From Fibrobacter sp. (GTDB taxonomy: Bacteria; Fibrobacterota; Fibrobacteria; Fibrobacterales; Fibrobacteraceae), in assembly GCA_024399035.1 (NCBI GenBank), contig JAKSID010000005.1, positions 1 to 64,000 on the forward strand: a stretch of DNA of 64,000 nucleotides, read 5' to 3'. Each line of letters starts with the position of its first letter. Position 1 is the stretch's first letter. Of the stretch, positions 8,448 to 16,860 are shown piece by piece. The position numbers and the translations under genes are program-made. The notes beneath the pieces are model-generated. The model had not been told where the DNA came from, did no database searches, and saw nothing but the letters and a program-made list of their open reading frames with translations.

Positions 8448-9136
8448 TGGCATCCATGGACGAACTGAAGAAGGCAGCTGGCGTTAAGGCCGCAGACATG
8501 ATCAAGGACGGCATGACCGTCGGTCTTGGAACAGGAAGCACCGCGGCCCACATGGTAAACCGCCTTGCCGAACGCATCAAGACCGAAGGTATCAAGGTGG
8601 TTGGCGTTTCTACCAGCTGGAGCACAACCTTGCAGTGCCGCGCTCTCGGTATTCCCCTGAAGGAAATGGGAGAAGTTTCTCATCTAGACATGGTCATCGA
8701 TGGCGCCGACGAAATCGACGACAACCGCAACCTCATCAAGGGCCGCGGTGCAGCACACCTACTTGAAAAGATCGTTGCCTCCATGACCGACAACTACGTG
8801 ATTATCGCAGACAGCGGCAAGAAAGTTGACGTTCTCGGCACCAAGTTCGCCGTACCTCTGGAAATCATCCCGGGCGCCATCGCCGTTGTTACCGAAAAGG
8901 TAAAGCAGCTGGGTGGCGAACTGAAGGTCCGTATGGGCGCTCCTGGCAAGGACGGTCCGGTGATTAGCGACTCCGGCAACCTCATTGCCGATGCAAAGTT
9001 CCCGCCCATCGCCGACGCAGACAAGCTGGCCCGCGACCTGGAACACATCGTGGGTATCGTTGGCCACGGTCTGTTCATCGGCATGGCCACCAAGGTGATC
9101 CTGGCCGACGCCGACAAGGGCCTGATCGAATTCTAA
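8447..9136 (+). CDS. rpiA: Ribose-5-phosphate isomerase A
   Basis: Interconverts ribose 5-phosphate and ribulose 5-phosphate in the non-oxidative pentose phosphate pathway. It is 229 residues, the normal length. Family motifs: VGLGTGSTAAHMV (phosphate loop), DGADEID, GRGAAHLLEKI, and the Lys-containing DSGKKV. The start at 8447 is chosen over 8438 because GGAG lies 9 nt before it and it overlaps the slyD stop as TAATG. Two terminators follow. Confidence 0.95.
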   Translation: MASMDELKKAAGVKAADMIKDGMTVGLGTGSTAAHMVNRLAERIKTEGIKVVGVSTSWSTTLQCRALGIPLKEMGEVSHLDMVIDGADEIDDNRNLIKGRGAAHLLEKIVASMTDNYVIIADSGKKVDVLGTKFAVPLEIIPGAIAVVTEKVKQLGGELKVRMGAPGKDGPVISDSGNLIADAKFPPIADADKLARDLEHIVGIVGHGLFIGMATKVILADADKGLIEF

Positions 9137-9150
9137 TTTAAAGAATAAAG

Positions 9151-9176
9151 GTCCCGGAACTAATCCGGGATTTTTT
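9151..9176 (+). terminator. Terminator after rpiA
   Basis: TCCCGG (9152-9157) pairs with CCGGGA (9165-9170) across a 7-nt loop and is followed by six T. Confidence 0.85.
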
Positions 9177-9201
9177 ATTTACTCAAGAAGTTCAAAAAAG
9201 A

Positions 9202-9235
9202 AACCCCGGTCCTTTCGGATCGGGGTTCTTTTTAA
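9202..9235. terminator. Bidirectional terminator between rpiA and 9273-9932
   Basis: An 11-bp stem (AACCCCGGTCC with GGATCGGGGTT, TTTC loop) is flanked by A-rich sequence on the left and a T run on the right, so it can end transcripts from both convergent genes. Confidence 0.85.
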
Positions 9236-9272
9236 GCTTTTAGCTTAGGCGCAAGCAAATTAGGCTTGCTAA

Positions 9273-9932
9273 TTATGCTTCTTCGTCGGAGAGTTCCGGA
9301 GCCTTCTTAATCACGTTGCGGCGGCCGTAGCGAACCTTGGACGGATCGAAGGTAGTTTCAACCGGAGCGATATCAGCTTCAGAGACAGCCGGAGCAACAG
9401 GTGCTGCGGGTGCCGGTGCTGCTGCGGGAGCTGCCGGAGTTTCAACCGGGATACGCGGAGCCAAGGGGCGACGTTCTGCGGCAGGTGCCGGAGCTTCGGC
9501 AGCAACAGGAGCTGCGGGAGCCGGTGCAGCAGGAGCGGCAGCGGGTGCTGCAGCCTGAGCTTCGGTGTTTTCACGACGAGGACGTTCAGGACGACCTTCG
9601 CGACGGTCGCGGCGGTTGCCACGATCCTGACGCTGTTCGTTGTTGCGATTTGCGGACTGCTGCTGAGCAGGAGCTGCCTTTTCGCGGTTTTCCTTTGCAG
9701 GACGGTCCTTACCGTTATTGTTCTGGCGATTTTCCTTGTTAGACTTTTCACCGCGCTGAGCCATTTCCTGTGCGCTGATCGGGCGGCGGGAGTTCGGCTT
9801 CAAGTTCATGTCCGGTGTGAGCTTCTTGAAAATCGGGGTACGAAGCATAGTAAGGAGCTTGTTAACCTTAGTAAGGATAACAAGGCACAGAATCACTGCT
9901 ACGAGAGACAGTGCGATTGCGATGTATTCCAT
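9273..9932 (-). CDS. Membrane-anchored Ala/Pro/Arg-rich protein
   Basis: Family not recognised. One N-terminal membrane helix (IAIALSLVAVILCLVILTKV) is followed by a basic, low-complexity cytoplasmic or periplasmic region: Asn/Arg/Glu-rich (about 60-125, with RGNRRDRREGRPERP) and Ala/Pro-rich (about 125-190). A short ordered end is DPSKVRYGRRNVIKKAPEL. The ATG at 9932 with GAGGTG upstream is preferred over GTG at 9941. It sits 40-250 nt downstream of a probable structured RNA on the same strand. Confidence 0.75.
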   Translation of the reverse strand: MEYIAIALSLVAVILCLVILTKVNKLLTMLRTPIFKKLTPDMNLKPNSRRPISAQEMAQRGEKSNKENRQNNNGKDRPAKENREKAAPAQQQSANRNNEQRQDRGNRRDRREGRPERPRRENTEAQAAAPAAAPAAPAPAAPVAAEAPAPAAERRPLAPRIPVETPAAPAAAPAPAAPVAPAVSEADIAPVETTFDPSKVRYGRRNVIKKAPELSDEEA

Positions 9933-9969
9933 TCGGGGCACCTCATAAGTAAGGGTTGACCGTGCGTAC

Positions 9970-10185
9970 AGGCTGGAAATAAACCCATAGGCCGGGTGAC
10001 TGTATTCTAGTTAGTTAAAGGGGCCATCTTAAACGTCTCCTGGGAGACTTACGCCTTCTAAAAGGCTTGACGGCCAGGGCTTCGGGCGGATGGAGAAATC
10101 GACATACGATAAATCTGCATACTAGGCCTGCGAAGCGGGTTTAAAGTCCTCGCCGGAGCGACGGACATTGCAGTCACGGGGCACA
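9970..10185 (-). ncRNA. Candidate structured RNA, or structured leader
   Basis: A gene-free spacer with nested pairing. A 7-bp closing helix joins 10171-10177 to 9996-10002. Inside it, 10121-10125 pairs with 10007-10011 and 10089-10093 with 10024-10028, enclosing perfect hairpins at 10053-10066 (GCCTT/AAGGC) and 10035-10048 (GTCTCC/GGAGAC). Near the 5' end is a hairpin at 10146-10166, whose minus-strand loop is a UCCG (UNCG class) tetraloop, and another at 10127-10139. A TATATT box lies a few bases upstream of the 5' edge on the minus strand. It could be a small RNA of about 200 nt or a leader of the 9273-9932 gene. It does not match tmRNA, RNase P RNA, SRP RNA or TPP riboswitch landmarks. 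Confidence 0.45.
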
Positions 10186-10300
10186 ATATAGATAATTTTC
10201 GGAGTTTAATCCCAAAGTTATTCACAAAAAATCCCCCAATTCAAAGGACTAGAGGTGGCGGTTTAAGTTTAATTCGTGAATTTTAGGTCATTTTGGCCGA

Positions 10301-10525
10301 TTATCGTCCCATATCCAATTTCTGCAGGGACTTTTTCACGGAGTCACCGTAGGCATTCAGGGAGTCCAGGGTATGCTGGAGAGATTCAATATTTTTCTGG
10401 AGGAGGGCGTTTTCCTGGGTCAGGCGACCAATCTCAGCCTCGGCCTCCTTGTCGGAACAAGCGGTAAAGGTGAAAACGGAAAACAGAGCGACGAGAATAA
10501 CCAAGGACAGGGAAAACTTCTTCAT
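10301..10525 (-). CDS. Small coiled-coil lipoprotein
   Basis: A 74-residue lipoprotein. The signal peptide ends in the lipobox FTAC (Cys at about 23). The rest is a continuous heptad-like coiled coil (IGRLTQENALLQKNIESLQ). In size and design it resembles the Lpp/OprI class, which tie the outer membrane to peptidoglycan. It lacks the C-terminal Lys used by Lpp for covalent attachment (it ends DMGR), so that role is uncertain. Confidence 0.8.
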   Translation of the reverse strand: MKKFSLSLVILVALFSVFTFTACSDKEAEAEIGRLTQENALLQKNIESLQHTLDSLNAYGDSVKKSLQKLDMGR

Positions 10526-10614
10526 GTCCCTAATTATAGAAATATGTTTATAACGATGTTCAGTTTTTTATCTTTGTTGACGAGAAAATCGTATTTCAAA
10601 AAAAGCGTGACGTC

Positions 10615-13275
10615 ATGAAGCAAGAACAAGAACTTTTGATGCCTGTGGGAACCTGGGACATGCTGGAAGCCGCCGTGAAGAACGGCGCCGACGCAGTATA
10701 CCTGGGAGTGCCTCACTGGAATGCCCGCGGCCGCACCGAGGACTTTTCTTTCGAAGACGTGGGTGCCATGATCCGCTACGCCCGTGCCCACGGGGTTCGC
10801 AGTTTCTTGGCCATGAACGTTCTTGTTTTTGAAAGAGAATTGCAGAGCCTGCCGGAATTCTTGGAGCAGGTTATCGCCCTGGAACCGGATGCATTCATTA
10901 TCCAGGACATTGGCCTTGCACGACTGATTCGTGCCATTTGCCCCAACCAAGAAATCCATGCCAGCACCCAGATGACCTTGGCCAGCGCCGAGGGCGTAAA
11001 CCTGGTGAAGCCTATTGGATTTAACCGTGCGGTTTTGAGCCGAGAACTTTCCGCCAAGCAGATCGCCGCAGTAAAGGCAGGCACCGACCTTGAAATTGAA
11101 GTTTTTGTTCACGGGGCCCTTTGCGTTTCCTATTCCGGACAATGCCTTACCAGCGAAAACTTTGGTGGACGCTCCGCAAACCGCGGCCAATGCGCCCAGA
11201 GCTGCCGCCTTCCCTACCGCATTTTCGTAGACGGAAAGGAATTTACCGAAACCAATGCGCAGTACCTGTTCAGCACCCGCGACTTGTGCGCACTGCCCAA
11301 GCTTGAAGAACTGGCAGAGATCGGCGTGGAATCCTTGAAGGTGGAAGGACGCCTGAAGAGCCCCGAATACGTTGCCGCGGTGACACGAGCCTACAAGAAG
11401 GCGCTGAACAATATCAGTAGCAACAGCAATTGGGAAAAGGACCGCCTGGGTCTCGAGGCGAAGGACATGGAACCGCTGGAAGTGTTGTTCTCCCGCGGGC
11501 TCTCCACGGGTTGGCTTGACGGCGACAACCATCAGGAACTTGTAAACGGAACCTTCAGCAATCACCACGGCATGTACCTGGGTAAAGTGGTAAAGGTAGA
11601 CCGCGGTTCTGTATTCGTGGCCATGGACGAAAAAGTCGTAGCCCTCCCCTGCAACGGCGACGGAATCTTGTTTGAAGATTACCGCTTTGGCGTTTCCACT
11701 GGAAGCCGCCTGTACGGCGCACAGATTGTGCACAACGCCCACAGCAAGCGTGGCGACGGTATGCGAGGCTTGGGCCCCCTGCTGCGCCTGGACTTTGGCC
11801 GCGATTTCGATATGCGAGACATCGGACGCAATATGGACGTTTTCCGCAATGACTCCCCCGCTCTTGAAAAAGAGCTGCGTAAGACTTTTACCGACCGCAA
11901 TCAAGAATCCAAGCGCGCGGTGAACATGGAGCTGTCCGGAAGCGTGGGCAAGCCCTTGACGTTGAAAGTCTGGCTGGCGGGAGCCACCCTGATGCAGGGT
12001 GCAGAGAAGGCCGCCACTGTGGAAAGCGAGAACATTCTGGAAGCGGCGAAGAATGCCGTGGAACCCGCGGCAATCGAGGCGCTGGCCCGCAAGGAGCTGG
12101 GCGGATTGTCGTCCACGCCTTACGAACTGGGAACGCTGATGGTCCGCGTGGACGGCGCACCTTTCGTTCCTGGAAAGGTGCTGCGCAACCTGCGCCAATC
12201 CGCCGTGCAGCAGCTTGAAGCATCCGCCCTCCAGTGGAAGGAACTGAACCCCAGCGCAAACGACGGCAAGCGCTTCCTGCAGAACATTTCCGCAAAGTTT
12301 GCCGTTGCCGCCAAGAAGGCCGCCGCGGCCCTAGATCCATCGACTTCGCTGCGCTCCGTTCAGGATGACACGCAAAAAGAATTCGGCATCATCCACAACG
12401 TGGCAAAGCCCGTTATTTCTGTTCTTGTCCGCAATCCCGAGCAGATTGCCGCCCTCAAGGGCCTTGCCATCGACAACGTCATTATGGATTTCGACTGGGG
12501 CGTCAAATACGACGAACCTCTGGAACAGATCCGCGCCCTGGGTTTCAAGGCGGGCATGGCCACCTTGCGCGTCCACAAGCCCGGCGAAAATCATTACCTG
12601 CGCAAGATCCTGGAACTTTGTCCCGACTTCGCTTTGGTCCGCAATTTGGGCGCTCTTTCCGTACTTAAGGACAGCGGCATTCCGCTGGTTGGCGACTACA
12701 GTTTGAACGCCGCCAACTCCGCCAGTTACGAATGGCTCCTGGACCAGGGTCTGCAAACGCTTCACCCTTCCTGGGACTTGAACAGCACCCAGCTTTTCGA
12801 CCTGCTGAAAAACATCGACGGCAGCCGCCTGGAACTGACCCTTCACCAGTACATGCCCGCCTTCCATTCGGAATATTGCGCTTTCGCCCGCAGCCTTACT
12901 ACAGGCCGCCGCTTCCCGGAATGCGGAAAAATCTGCACCCAGCACAAGGTGGAAATCCTGGACCACAAGGGAGAACGCCACTTCCTGCAATCCGACGCAG
13001 AATGCCGCAACACCCTCTTTGTGGGCCGTCCCCAGTCCGCACTAAAATTAATGCCCCAGCTCTGCGCCTCGGGCGTCAGCCACTTCCGTCTGGAAATGCT
13101 CAACGAAGACGCAGAAACCGTCCGCAAGAAGGTGCTGATCTACACCCAGGCCATCCGCGGCAAGGTCTCCATCGAAGACGCCATCCGCGAAGCTGGCATC
13201 CAGGAAAAATACGGTTTAAGCGAAGGCCAGCTCTTTAACGAGAGCACCTGGCAGAACCGCAAGAAATGCGATTAA
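10615..13275 (+). CDS. U32 family protein (RlhA/TrhP-like) with repeat insertion
   Basis: U32 'peptidase' family proteins are now linked to RNA hydroxylation (RlhA on 23S rRNA, TrhP on tRNA) rather than proteolysis. Residues 1-260 hold the U32 core with its cysteine signature (GALCVSYSGQC, then RGQCAQSC). A second Cys-containing block lies near the C-terminus (SEYCAFARS, FPECGKICTQH). At 886 residues it is longer than E. coli RlhA (about 650). Residues 574-585 (LDPSTSLRSVQDD) are encoded by an in-frame palindromic repeat element and are unlikely to be part of the original protein. The precise RNA target is not deducible. Confidence 0.85.
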   Translation: MKQEQELLMPVGTWDMLEAAVKNGADAVYLGVPHWNARGRTEDFSFEDVGAMIRYARAHGVRSFLAMNVLVFERELQSLPEFLEQVIALEPDAFIIQDIGLARLIRAICPNQEIHASTQMTLASAEGVNLVKPIGFNRAVLSRELSAKQIAAVKAGTDLEIEVFVHGALCVSYSGQCLTSENFGGRSANRGQCAQSCRLPYRIFVDGKEFTETNAQYLFSTRDLCALPKLEELAEIGVESLKVEGRLKSPEYVAAVTRAYKKALNNISSNSNWEKDRLGLEAKDMEPLEVLFSRGLSTGWLDGDNHQELVNGTFSNHHGMYLGKVVKVDRGSVFVAMDEKVVALPCNGDGILFEDYRFGVSTGSRLYGAQIVHNAHSKRGDGMRGLGPLLRLDFGRDFDMRDIGRNMDVFRNDSPALEKELRKTFTDRNQESKRAVNMELSGSVGKPLTLKVWLAGATLMQGAEKAATVESENILEAAKNAVEPAAIEALARKELGGLSSTPYELGTLMVRVDGAPFVPGKVLRNLRQSAVQQLEASALQWKELNPSANDGKRFLQNISAKFAVAAKKAAAALDPSTSLRSVQDDTQKEFGIIHNVAKPVISVLVRNPEQIAALKGLAIDNVIMDFDWGVKYDEPLEQIRALGFKAGMATLRVHKPGENHYLRKILELCPDFALVRNLGALSVLKDSGIPLVGDYSLNAANSASYEWLLDQGLQTLHPSWDLNSTQLFDLLKNIDGSRLELTLHQYMPAFHSEYCAFARSLTTGRRFPECGKICTQHKVEILDHKGERHFLQSDAECRNTLFVGRPQSALKLMPQLCASGVSHFRLEMLNEDAETVRKKVLIYTQAIRGKVSIEDAIREAGIQEKYGLSEGQLFNESTWQNRKKCD
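12334..12370 (+). repeat. Palindromic repeat inserted in coding sequence
   Basis: A 37-bp element starting GATCCATCGACTTCGCTGCG and ending CAGGATGACA, of the dispersed intergenic type, lies inside the U32 gene without breaking the frame. Confidence 0.8.
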
Positions 13276-13371
13276 AAAGGAGATCCTCCCCCTACGGGGA
13301 CCAGCCACACTAAGGAACAAGTTCCTAAGTGTGTTGCAGCCGGCTCGGGGGCCGAGATGACATTCAATAGA
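13276..13371. repeat. Composite palindromic repeat, copy 1
   Basis: Starts GGAGATCCTCCCCCTACGGG, continues with a 13-bp-arm hairpin (CACACTAAGGAAC with GTTCCTAAGTGTG) and ends with CCGGCTCGGGGGCCGAGATG-type sequence. An almost identical copy lies at 14619-14705 on the other side of the next gene. Confidence 0.85.
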
Positions 13372-13385
13372 TAGGGTTAGGAATC

Positions 13386-14618
13386 ATGAACTTTTACAAA
13401 AGTCTTTCATCTGTATTTCTTTTATTAGTATTTCTCGTTTCAAGCGCCAACGCCGCAAAGATTCAGGTCATTGAAGCCGACGGCAGTTCCAGTGACCGTA
13501 TAGAAAAAAAGCTCCGTGCCATGGCCACCGTCTATCTGGCAGAACTAGGGCACCAGCCGTCTCCAGACTTCGAAAGAATAGGAGTTTCTTTTTCAACAAC
13601 CGGACCAGGGAAAAACATTATCCGCATGGAAAAATTCACTTCCGATGGAATCATTGAACTTGATTCCACAGCAGTTGTAGACATGGATGACATGGACAAC
13701 GATCTGGAAACCTTGATTACAAAAAACTTCAGTTACGCCGATAAACCATATTCAAGAGACAGCATCACCGAAGTATTTTTTGGTGACCCGGAGTTCATTG
13801 ACGTCAGCGATAGTCTGGGAAGCATCGTCACCCGACTTACGGAAGCATCCATTGAAGACGACCTTGGAATGACTCTTTCCGAAAATAACCGTGGTGTCCA
13901 GCTCTACACCACCTTGATTAAATTGAAGAATTCCTACTGGCTGGGAATGCTTCGCCAAAAAGGATCAAAAGTCATCAAGGCATCCCACAAAAAAATTGCA
14001 AAAGACGAAGACCTCTATTATGCAATCTTATCATTGCTATACAGAGTCATGTCCCCCAATGAGCCTCCAAAAAACATGGACCCAGACGAAGCCGAGCCCA
14101 GTAAAGGCACCCACGCCGAACGTTGCCGAGTAGTGGAAGAAGCCGAGTCTCTCTCTGGAGCCGTAGGCGCTTTAGCATTTGACTTATTATGCTACGTTTC
14201 TGACTATACAGGATTAGAAACTTCCATCGGCGTAAAGGACCTTTATGGGGACTTTGCTCCCAACATACGTCTCGGGTTCACCTTTGGTTTTTCAGACACT
14301 CATTCCTGGATTTTCGGTGTAGATCTCGCAGGACCTACGCCCAATTCCGATTATAGATTGGCCGTTGAATCCACCCACAGATTTTCTCAGGATAAAGGAT
14401 TTTTTGCTGATATCATTTGGGGTTATGGATTCGATCGCTATAAAGAAGGCTGGTATATAGGAGCTGACATTGGATACAATCTGCTCGTATCTCATTCAAA
14501 AGACCATTGGCTGTCTTTAATGCTACGCTATGACGCTACTTTCGAAAGCGACTGGTTAGCGGATGGACGAATTTCGCTCAATCTGGTTTACAACCTTCGC
14601 GCATACTTCGACGATTAA
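13386..14618 (+). CDS. Secreted protein with outer-membrane barrel-like C-terminus
   Basis: Family not recognised; 410 residues. A signal peptide (LLLVFLVSSANAA) is followed by a soluble-looking region and, from about residue 275, alternating aromatic/hydrophobic strands (RLGFTFGFSDTHSWIFGVDL, FADIIWGYGFDRY, LSLMLRYDATFES) ending NLVYNLRAYFDD, as in small outer-membrane barrels. AGGA lies 4 nt before the start. It is bracketed by two copies of the same composite repeat, which could have moved or duplicated with it. Confidence 0.75.
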   Translation: MNFYKSLSSVFLLLVFLVSSANAAKIQVIEADGSSSDRIEKKLRAMATVYLAELGHQPSPDFERIGVSFSTTGPGKNIIRMEKFTSDGIIELDSTAVVDMDDMDNDLETLITKNFSYADKPYSRDSITEVFFGDPEFIDVSDSLGSIVTRLTEASIEDDLGMTLSENNRGVQLYTTLIKLKNSYWLGMLRQKGSKVIKASHKKIAKDEDLYYAILSLLYRVMSPNEPPKNMDPDEAEPSKGTHAERCRVVEEAESLSGAVGALAFDLLCYVSDYTGLETSIGVKDLYGDFAPNIRLGFTFGFSDTHSWIFGVDLAGPTPNSDYRLAVESTHRFSQDKGFFADIIWGYGFDRYKEGWYIGADIGYNLLVSHSKDHWLSLMLRYDATFESDWLADGRISLNLVYNLRAYFDD

Positions 14619-14787
14619 AGGAGATCCTCCCCCTACGGGGACCAGCCACACTAAGAAACAAGTTTCTAAGTGTGTTGCAGCCGGGTCGAGCCCGGGATGA
14701 CAAAGGATGAGCACGGGATGACAAAGGAAGAACCCGGGATGACAAAGGAAGTGCTCGGGATGACAAAAGAAGTGCCCGGGATATCAA
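14619..14787. repeat. Composite repeat copy 2 plus 21-bp tandem repeat
   Basis: 14619-14705 repeats the 13276-13371 element. From 14693 the end CGGGATGACAAAGGA is tandemly repeated with a 21-bp period (14693-14713, 14714-14734, 14735-14755, 14756-14776 and a partial copy) up to the rnhA stop region. Confidence 0.85.
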
Positions 14788-14788
14788 A

Positions 14789-15388
14789 TCAATCCGGAGA
14801 GGCCTTGGATTTTTTTCCAGCGGCAATGGCGTCCTTGGCCAGCTGATCCACCAGTTCGTTCCACTTGACACCCGTATGGGCGGCAACCTTCTCGAACTTG
14901 ACTCGATGCAGGTAGGGCTGAACAGCAGTCACATAGCGCTTGGCAATGTTGCTCTTTGCCTGCCATTCTCCCTTGGCCCAACGGGCAATACCTTCGTAGT
15001 CGTGGCAAATCACACCGTTCTTGTTATTGGCATCTAACCAGCGCATAGCCTGGTAGCTGGCCATGACTTCGCCATCGATGTTTCGGCTCTCGGCCTCAAA
15101 GGCGGTCAAACCATTTCCGCGGGCAATTTCCTTGTCATCTTCTGTCACAACAAAAGCCCATCCGGAATAAGGATAATCCGGAGAGAAGGATCCATCTACA
15201 AATACACGGATTCCACCAGGTGCAGGAGCGGCCATGCCCGTAATCCAGGCCTCGGCCTCGGCCTTGGTACCGAAGGATTTGAACAGCACACCCTTCACAC
15301 CATGGGTCAGTTTTTCACATTCATCCCATGTGGTAACGATTTTGCTTTCGGTAGGGGTCTTAATCGCGTAGAACTTTTGCTTGGCCAT
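14789..15388 (-). CDS. rnhA: Ribonuclease HI with hybrid-binding domain
   Basis: Degrades the RNA strand of RNA-DNA hybrids. Residues 1-50 form the RNase H1 N-terminal (caulimovirus VI-type) hybrid-binding domain (KFYAIKTPTESKIVTTWDEC, then GVLFKSFGTKAEAEAW). The catalytic domain follows from about 60, with acidic residues in RVFVDGSF, NIDGEVMAS, VICHDYEG and NELVDQLAK. It is 199 residues. Its 3' end lies within the tandem repeat zone but the reading frame is intact. Confidence 0.88.
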   Translation of the reverse strand: MAKQKFYAIKTPTESKIVTTWDECEKLTHGVKGVLFKSFGTKAEAEAWITGMAAPAPGGIRVFVDGSFSPDYPYSGWAFVVTEDDKEIARGNGLTAFEAESRNIDGEVMASYQAMRWLDANNKNGVICHDYEGIARWAKGEWQAKSNIAKRYVTAVQPYLHRVKFEKVAAHTGVKWNELVDQLAKDAIAAGKKSKASPD

Positions 15389-15433
15389 AACCCTAATTTA
15401 GTATATTTACCCCAATATTAGATAGGAATTCCT

Positions 15434-15982
15434 GTGAAGCCGTCACTGTATTTTACAGACCGTTTTAAATACTTTTTTAAGCGATTCAGCAAAGAAGAAT
15501 CGCTGTTCAAGTGGTTTGAAGAAAAAGCCGGTGGTGAATCCGGGGCATTCAGCTTCCCGGATGCATTAAAGGGTAACCCCAAGACTTTGGTGATCCTCCC
15601 CCGCGACATGGAACATACTGCAAAATTTTTGCACTCCATGCCCGATTCGTTTTTCAATAATTGCCTGCTTTTGGCCCACGAATCCCTCCAGGCTCTTATA
15701 AGCTCGAAGCGTGCCAAGGGCATTTACTTTAGCGACCTGGAATGCCGCTACGACGAGCCGGTGTTCTTGGAACTTGAACAGAAAATCAAGGATTATGCAC
15801 CTCAGGTGGTAATCTACCTGGGTGAAGCATTCTTGCCCAGGCTCTACCTGGCCAAGGTCAGCGGCGCCCCCTGCAGAATCGGATTCTGCACCGAAGCCTG
15901 CTATCCTTTCTTGAACATGAGCCTCCGACCGGAAAAGTCCTCCGAGGCAGCCCTCCTTAGCCAGTACTACGGAGTCAAGTAA
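15434..15982 (+). CDS. Conserved hypothetical protein upstream of PHP gene
   Basis: Not recognised. 182 residues with a GTG start preceded by AGGA. It contains segments such as KTLVILPRDMEHTAKFLHSM, QVVIYLGEAFLPRLYLAKVSG and ARIGF-like APCRIGFCTEACYP, loosely recalling the N-terminal Rossmann half of ADP-heptose-type (GT9) glycosyltransferases. That resemblance is weak. Its stop overlaps the next start (TAATG), so it is coupled to the PHP phosphoesterase. Confidence 0.75.
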   Translation: MKPSLYFTDRFKYFFKRFSKEESLFKWFEEKAGGESGAFSFPDALKGNPKTLVILPRDMEHTAKFLHSMPDSFFNNCLLLAHESLQALISSKRAKGIYFSDLECRYDEPVFLELEQKIKDYAPQVVIYLGEAFLPRLYLAKVSGAPCRIGFCTEACYPFLNMSLRPEKSSEAALLSQYYGVK

Positions 15983-16854
15983 TGCAAAAAGGTTTCTCCA
16001 CCATCATCACCGAAAACGGCGGTTATGCAGATTTGCATCTGCATACCAAGCTTTCTGATGGTAATCTGGAAGTGGAGGAACTGCTGACCCTTTGCAAGCG
16101 CAAGGGCCTCCGTTGCATTTCCATTACGGACCACGACAACCTGGACAGCTACAACCTGGCCGTGGAACCCGCCAAGGCATTGAACCTGGAAATCATTCCC
16201 GGTATCGAAATTTCCTCCGTTTGGCAGGGCAAGGACATCCACATTTTGGGTTACTACTGCGACCCCACCAACCTGGCCCTGAACATGGAACTCCAGGATT
16301 TTGCCAAGCAGCGCATTACCCGCGTGAAGGCAATTATCAAAAAGCTTAACGCCCTGGGCATCGACATCACCTTCGAAAAGGTGCTGAGCTACTGCAAGGG
16401 CAAGGTCATCGGGCGCCCCCACATCGCCATGTCCCTGGTGGACGAAGAATACATCGGAAGTTTCTCCGAGGCGTTCACCAAGTACCTTGGCGACGGCTGC
16501 GTAGCCTTCGTAGAAAAGAAGGGGCTCAACCCCCAGCAGACCATCCGTCTCATCGAAAACGCAGGTGGCATTGCAGTGCTTGCCCACCCCTACAAGTCCG
16601 GCGTCAGCGACGAGTTCATCGAGCAGATGGTGGAATGGGGCGTACAGGGCATGGAAATCTATACCCCGTCCCAGAAGGGCGCCGTGGGCCGCAAGTACAA
16701 GGAAATGGCTCAGCACTACGGTCTGGTTGGCACCGGCGGTTCCGACTTCCACACCGAGAGCGGCACCTATCCGCCCAACTGCACCAAAATGCCCTACACC
16801 GTGGTGCAGGCTTTGCGTGAACGTCGCGAAAAGTCCCGTGCCGAATGGTACTAA
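15982..16854 (+). CDS. PHP-domain phosphoesterase (RNase AM-like)
   Basis: A metal-dependent phosphoesterase of the PHP superfamily, close to YciV/RNase AM and TrpH, which trim RNA or nucleoside 3',5'-bisphosphates. Motifs: YADLHLHTKLSDG (motif I), SITDHDNL, PGIEIS, GRPHIA, LAHPYK and GTGGSDFH. It is 290 residues, typical for the group. It follows the unknown 15434 gene with a one-base overlap. Confidence 0.88.
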   Translation: MQKGFSTIITENGGYADLHLHTKLSDGNLEVEELLTLCKRKGLRCISITDHDNLDSYNLAVEPAKALNLEIIPGIEISSVWQGKDIHILGYYCDPTNLALNMELQDFAKQRITRVKAIIKKLNALGIDITFEKVLSYCKGKVIGRPHIAMSLVDEEYIGSFSEAFTKYLGDGCVAFVEKKGLNPQQTIRLIENAGGIAVLAHPYKSGVSDEFIEQMVEWGVQGMEIYTPSQKGAVGRKYKEMAQHYGLVGTGGSDFHTESGTYPPNCTKMPYTVVQALRERREKSRAEWY

Positions 16855-16860
16855 TTCTCA

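Noticed and set aside
9970-10185. tmRNA, SRP RNA or RNase P RNA
   Set aside because: No tag-peptide reading frame or tRNA-like ends, no SRP GGAA-tetraloop core, no RNase P GAGGAAAGTC core on either strand.
10534-12198. 554-codon minus-strand frame over the U32 gene
   Set aside because: Shadow caused by codon bias of the U32 gene, no start site or family match.
13386-14618. Composite transposon framed by two repeats
   Set aside because: The flanking copies carry no transposase and no target duplication; they are the same small palindromic repeats found elsewhere.
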